DNA of 64,000 bases from GCA-2794515 sp034436155 (GTDB lineage Bacteria; Chloroflexota; Anaerolineae; Aggregatilineales; Phototrophicaceae). The first letter of the stretch is position 1. The number at the start of each line of letters is the position of its first letter. Position numbers and translations under genes: made by a program. The stretch covers positions 1-64,000 of the forward strand of contig DAOTVP010000110.1 of the NCBI GenBank assembly GCA_034436155.1, in the 5' to 3' direction. This document shows, in pieces, positions 61,822 to 64,000 of this stretch. The notes under the pieces were generated by a model, which had not been told where the DNA came from, did not search any database, and saw only the letters and a program-made list of their open reading frames with translations.

Positions 61822-63755
61822 TAATACGCCTCTCTCAGTCGATTGGCAACGATACTACTGACAATGTTTAAAACTAATGTCATGACGAACAGGGTCGCCC
61901 CGACCACGAAAATACTGTTATAGTCGATGGTGTTATAGGCGAGGTCGCCACTGCTAATACGGACGATATAACCAGTCATGGCTTCTGCACCTTCGAACAC
62001 GTTGAAGGTAAATTTGGGGACAGAGCCTGCGGCGAGCGCCACCACCATCGTCTCGCCAACGGCACGCGATGCCGCCAAGATGATAGATGCGAGGATGCCC
62101 GAAATGGCGGCGGGAAAAATGACGCGCACCGTTGTTTCGAGTTTGGTCGCGCCTAAGCCATACGAGGCTTCACGTAAAGAGCGAGGCACAGCACGCAGGG
62201 CTTCTTCACTGAGTGAGCTGATAATCGGCACTGTTAAAATACCGACCACAATGCCCGCCGTGAGGATATTTTGCCCCTGAATCACAGTCCCGAAAATACT
62301 TTGTAACAAGGGTGTGACAAATGAGACGGCGAAAAATCCAAACACGATGGTTGGAATACCCGCCAAAATTTCGAGGATAGGCTTGAGGGTATTGCGGACT
62401 TTGAGCGGGGCATATTCGCTCAGATAAATAGCAGAACCTAACCCCAGTGGGATAGAAACAAACAAAGAGACGAGCGTGATCAACGATGTGGCGGTCACAA
62501 GGGGCAAAATACCGAATGAACCACTTTGCGGTTGCCATAATGTGTTTGTGATAAATTCTAAAAAGGTCACATCTTCACCAATAGCAACAGCAGGATAAGC
62601 CCCATCCACAGCCGTGTGTTCATTCCCAAATGTGCCATTCTGACACCGTTCTACAAAAATAGAATCGGCTTGAACACGGTCAACACGCATAATTTCGGTA
62701 TTCACTTGCACAAATGTATCGGGTCTGAAGGCGCGTCCGAAGCCTTCTTGTAATTTGAGTTCGTTGATCTGACCACTATCACAACGTTCAATCCGAACGG
62801 TTTGATTATTGAATGCCGCCACACGCCAATTTTGATTGTCATATTCGAGGGTATCGCTGATTTTCAACATGGTGACGGGCAACACAGACCACGCCACTTG
62901 GGTGGTGCTATCTTGCACACATGCCGCGTCCACATCATTGCCACTGGTGTTTTCGACACGCCACAGCAGGTTGTTATAATCGAATGTCTCGCCAACCGAT
63001 AAGGCTTGTGCCAAACGGCGTGGCAACTGATTACGGTTAAAGGTTTGGGTGACGGGTGTTATACACTGAATCACCGCGTTGGTACTATTAAAATCGGTCA
63101 CTTTGACCGTTTGGTTACGAAATTGAAATTCATCGCCAATGGCTACATAAGGAAGATTGACTTGTTCCCATGTGATGGTCTGAACAGATTGGACAGAGGG
63201 CAAGGCATCGGCAAGTGTCACTTGCTTTTCGGTCATGCCAAAGATGAGTGTATTGCTAGGATGTGGCACCGCAAACGTCCCATCCTGACCGCGTTCCACT
63301 TTAATCGTCCGACGACCTCTATCGACAACACGCATCACCTCACGGGTATCACCAACACCCACTTGGATATATTGCAATTGCAAAAATGGCACCCGTTCAC
63401 CTTCAAATGAGATGCTAAATTCTGTCTGGTCAGAAGCAATTGTTTCAGATAACCGAGCATCGGCGACTAATGCCATCGCTTCGGTATCATCTAAAGCAAT
63501 GGACTGCGCCAACGCATCATCAATCACAGGCAGTTTGGCAATGATATATGCTCTTGAATCAAAAAATAGTAAAGTCTCTTGACCTAAGATAATAACGATG
63601 AAAATTGTGGTGAAAATCGAGAAAAACCCCGTGATAAAAAGAGAGGTTGTAATTGCCCCATCAAATAATCGAAATCGTTTTTTGATGGCTTGTATGCCTG
63701 TCTCTTTTTTTATGAACGACTTCCCCCCATTCGGGGTGTTTGTGACCATTTCCAT
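61821..63755 (-). CDS. pstC: Phosphate ABC transporter permease PstC with repeat-bearing insert
   Basis: The 644-residue protein has a first membrane span near 40-62 and a C-terminal permease domain. The latter contains EYAPLKVRNTLKPILEILAGIPT and REASYGLGATKLETTV, typical of PstC. Ordinary PstC is about 310 residues. The extra 350 residues (about 75-430) hold four or five beta-hairpin-like repeats with the form Vxx(E)RxxxGxF, including VERGQDGTF and VERCQNGTF. ATG 63755 is preferred to 63776, but 63749 is also possible. Confidence 0.85.
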   Translation of the reverse strand: MEMVTNTPNGGKSFIKKETGIQAIKKRFRLFDGAITTSLFITGFFSIFTTIFIVIILGQETLLFFDSRAYIIAKLPVIDDALAQSIALDDTEAMALVADARLSETIASDQTEFSISFEGERVPFLQLQYIQVGVGDTREVMRVVDRGRRTIKVERGQDGTFAVPHPSNTLIFGMTEKQVTLADALPSVQSVQTITWEQVNLPYVAIGDEFQFRNQTVKVTDFNSTNAVIQCITPVTQTFNRNQLPRRLAQALSVGETFDYNNLLWRVENTSGNDVDAACVQDSTTQVAWSVLPVTMLKISDTLEYDNQNWRVAAFNNQTVRIERCDSGQINELKLQEGFGRAFRPDTFVQVNTEIMRVDRVQADSIFVERCQNGTFGNEHTAVDGAYPAVAIGEDVTFLEFITNTLWQPQSGSFGILPLVTATSLITLVSLFVSIPLGLGSAIYLSEYAPLKVRNTLKPILEILAGIPTIVFGFFAVSFVTPLLQSIFGTVIQGQNILTAGIVVGILTVPIISSLSEEALRAVPRSLREASYGLGATKLETTVRVIFPAAISGILASIILAASRAVGETMVVALAAGSVPKFTFNVFEGAEAMTGYIVRISSGDLAYNTIDYNSIFVVGATLFVMTLVLNIVSSIVANRLREAY

Positions 63756-63815
63756 AAAGATAGCCTTTTCATCCAAACACTTTTAGGATGTTCCGTATCG
63801 GATATAACACAGCAT

Positions 63816-63842
63816 AAAGGCGGGGCAAATTGCCCCACCTTT
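63816..63842 (-). terminator. Hairpin between pstS and pstC
   Basis: AAAGGCGGGGCA pairs with TGCCCCACCTTT (one G-T type mismatch) across an AAT loop. No T-run longer than three follows. Such hairpins after binding-protein genes often lower expression of the downstream permeases; I infer this role. Confidence 0.55.
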
Positions 63843-63869
63843 GGGTAATATATGCTACGACAGATCGAA

Positions 63870-64000
63870 TTACATACCCGTGTCGGTCAACGACAAGATG
63901 ATGAGACGTGCAAGGCGGGTGCTCAGCTCGCTGGCGGGGAAGTAACCCACTTCGTCAATCACGTCATTAACCGTGCTGAGGTAGAAGGACAAGTATGCGC
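63870..64000 (-). CDS. pstS: Phosphate ABC transporter substrate-binding protein PstS, C-terminal end
   Basis: Only the last 43 codons are in the window. The fragment AYLSFYLSTVNDVIDEVGYF matches the C-terminal end typical of PstS proteins, and it is followed by pstC, pstA and pstB, so the assignment is supported by context. The gene continues beyond the right edge. The product would bind phosphate outside the membrane and feed it to the permeases. Confidence 0.75.
   Translation of the reverse strand, partial: AYLSFYLSTVNDVIDEVGYFPASELSTRLARLIILSLTDTGM

Overview
The window looks like a chromosomal piece of a Chloroflexota bacterium, probably an Anaerolineae-like lineage. This is an inference from gene content, not a database result. 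Supporting signs are coenzyme F420 genes (cofE and an F420-dependent LLM oxidoreductase), a PknK-like Ser/Thr kinase fused to NB-ARC and TPR regions, a SARP/NB-ARC/TPR regulator, three Uma2-type genes, DUF4230, BatA/DUF58 genes and very large PKD-domain surface proteins. Almost all genes are chromosomal in style. I found no tRNA, rRNA, CRISPR array, transposase or prophage.

Left part (1-9.7 kb): a leftward block of recD2 helicase, a site-2 protease, a lipoprotein, cofE and an F420 oxidoreductase. It is followed by a rightward small membrane protein and a family 9 glycosyltransferase, then a DUF4230 protein and a DCC-family thiol protein. Middle-left (9.7-23 kb): a SARP regulator divergent from a ParB-like gene, with tandem repeats between them that look like an operator; a leftward run of an unknown protein, a methyltransferase, an unknown protein, a GNAT protein and a PAP2-like protein; then a small membrane protein, a Crp/Fnr regulator and a kinase/NB-ARC/TPR gene broken by one in-frame amber codon.

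Middle (23-42 kb): a pair of peptide/oligopeptide ABC ATPases; a leftward Uma2, SbcC, BatA-like, DUF58, nitrilase, degenerate shikimate-kinase-like, HAD and epimerase series; an M32 carboxypeptidase; then Uma2, a tandem SWIM-like protein, an intact kinase/NB-ARC/TPR protein and another Uma2. Right part (42-64 kb): a 3448-residue anchored protein with TSP3, PKD, a twelve-copy cysteine repeat array and a TolB-like propeller, preceded by a coupled 53-residue ORF; an FAH-family enzyme; a membrane/secreted protein pair; an esterase and thpR; and a leftward pstSCAB phosphate uptake operon whose permeases carry unusually large inserts.

The most unusual items are five intergenic paired-hairpin repeats whose inner stems vary but stay complementary, three STAND proteins that share one NB-ARC cassette under different N-terminal domains (one broken by a Trp-to-amber change), the SARP-type direct repeats, the giant repeat protein, a promoter/leader ORF/terminator arrangement before the SWIM-like gene, and the extended PstC and PstA proteins.
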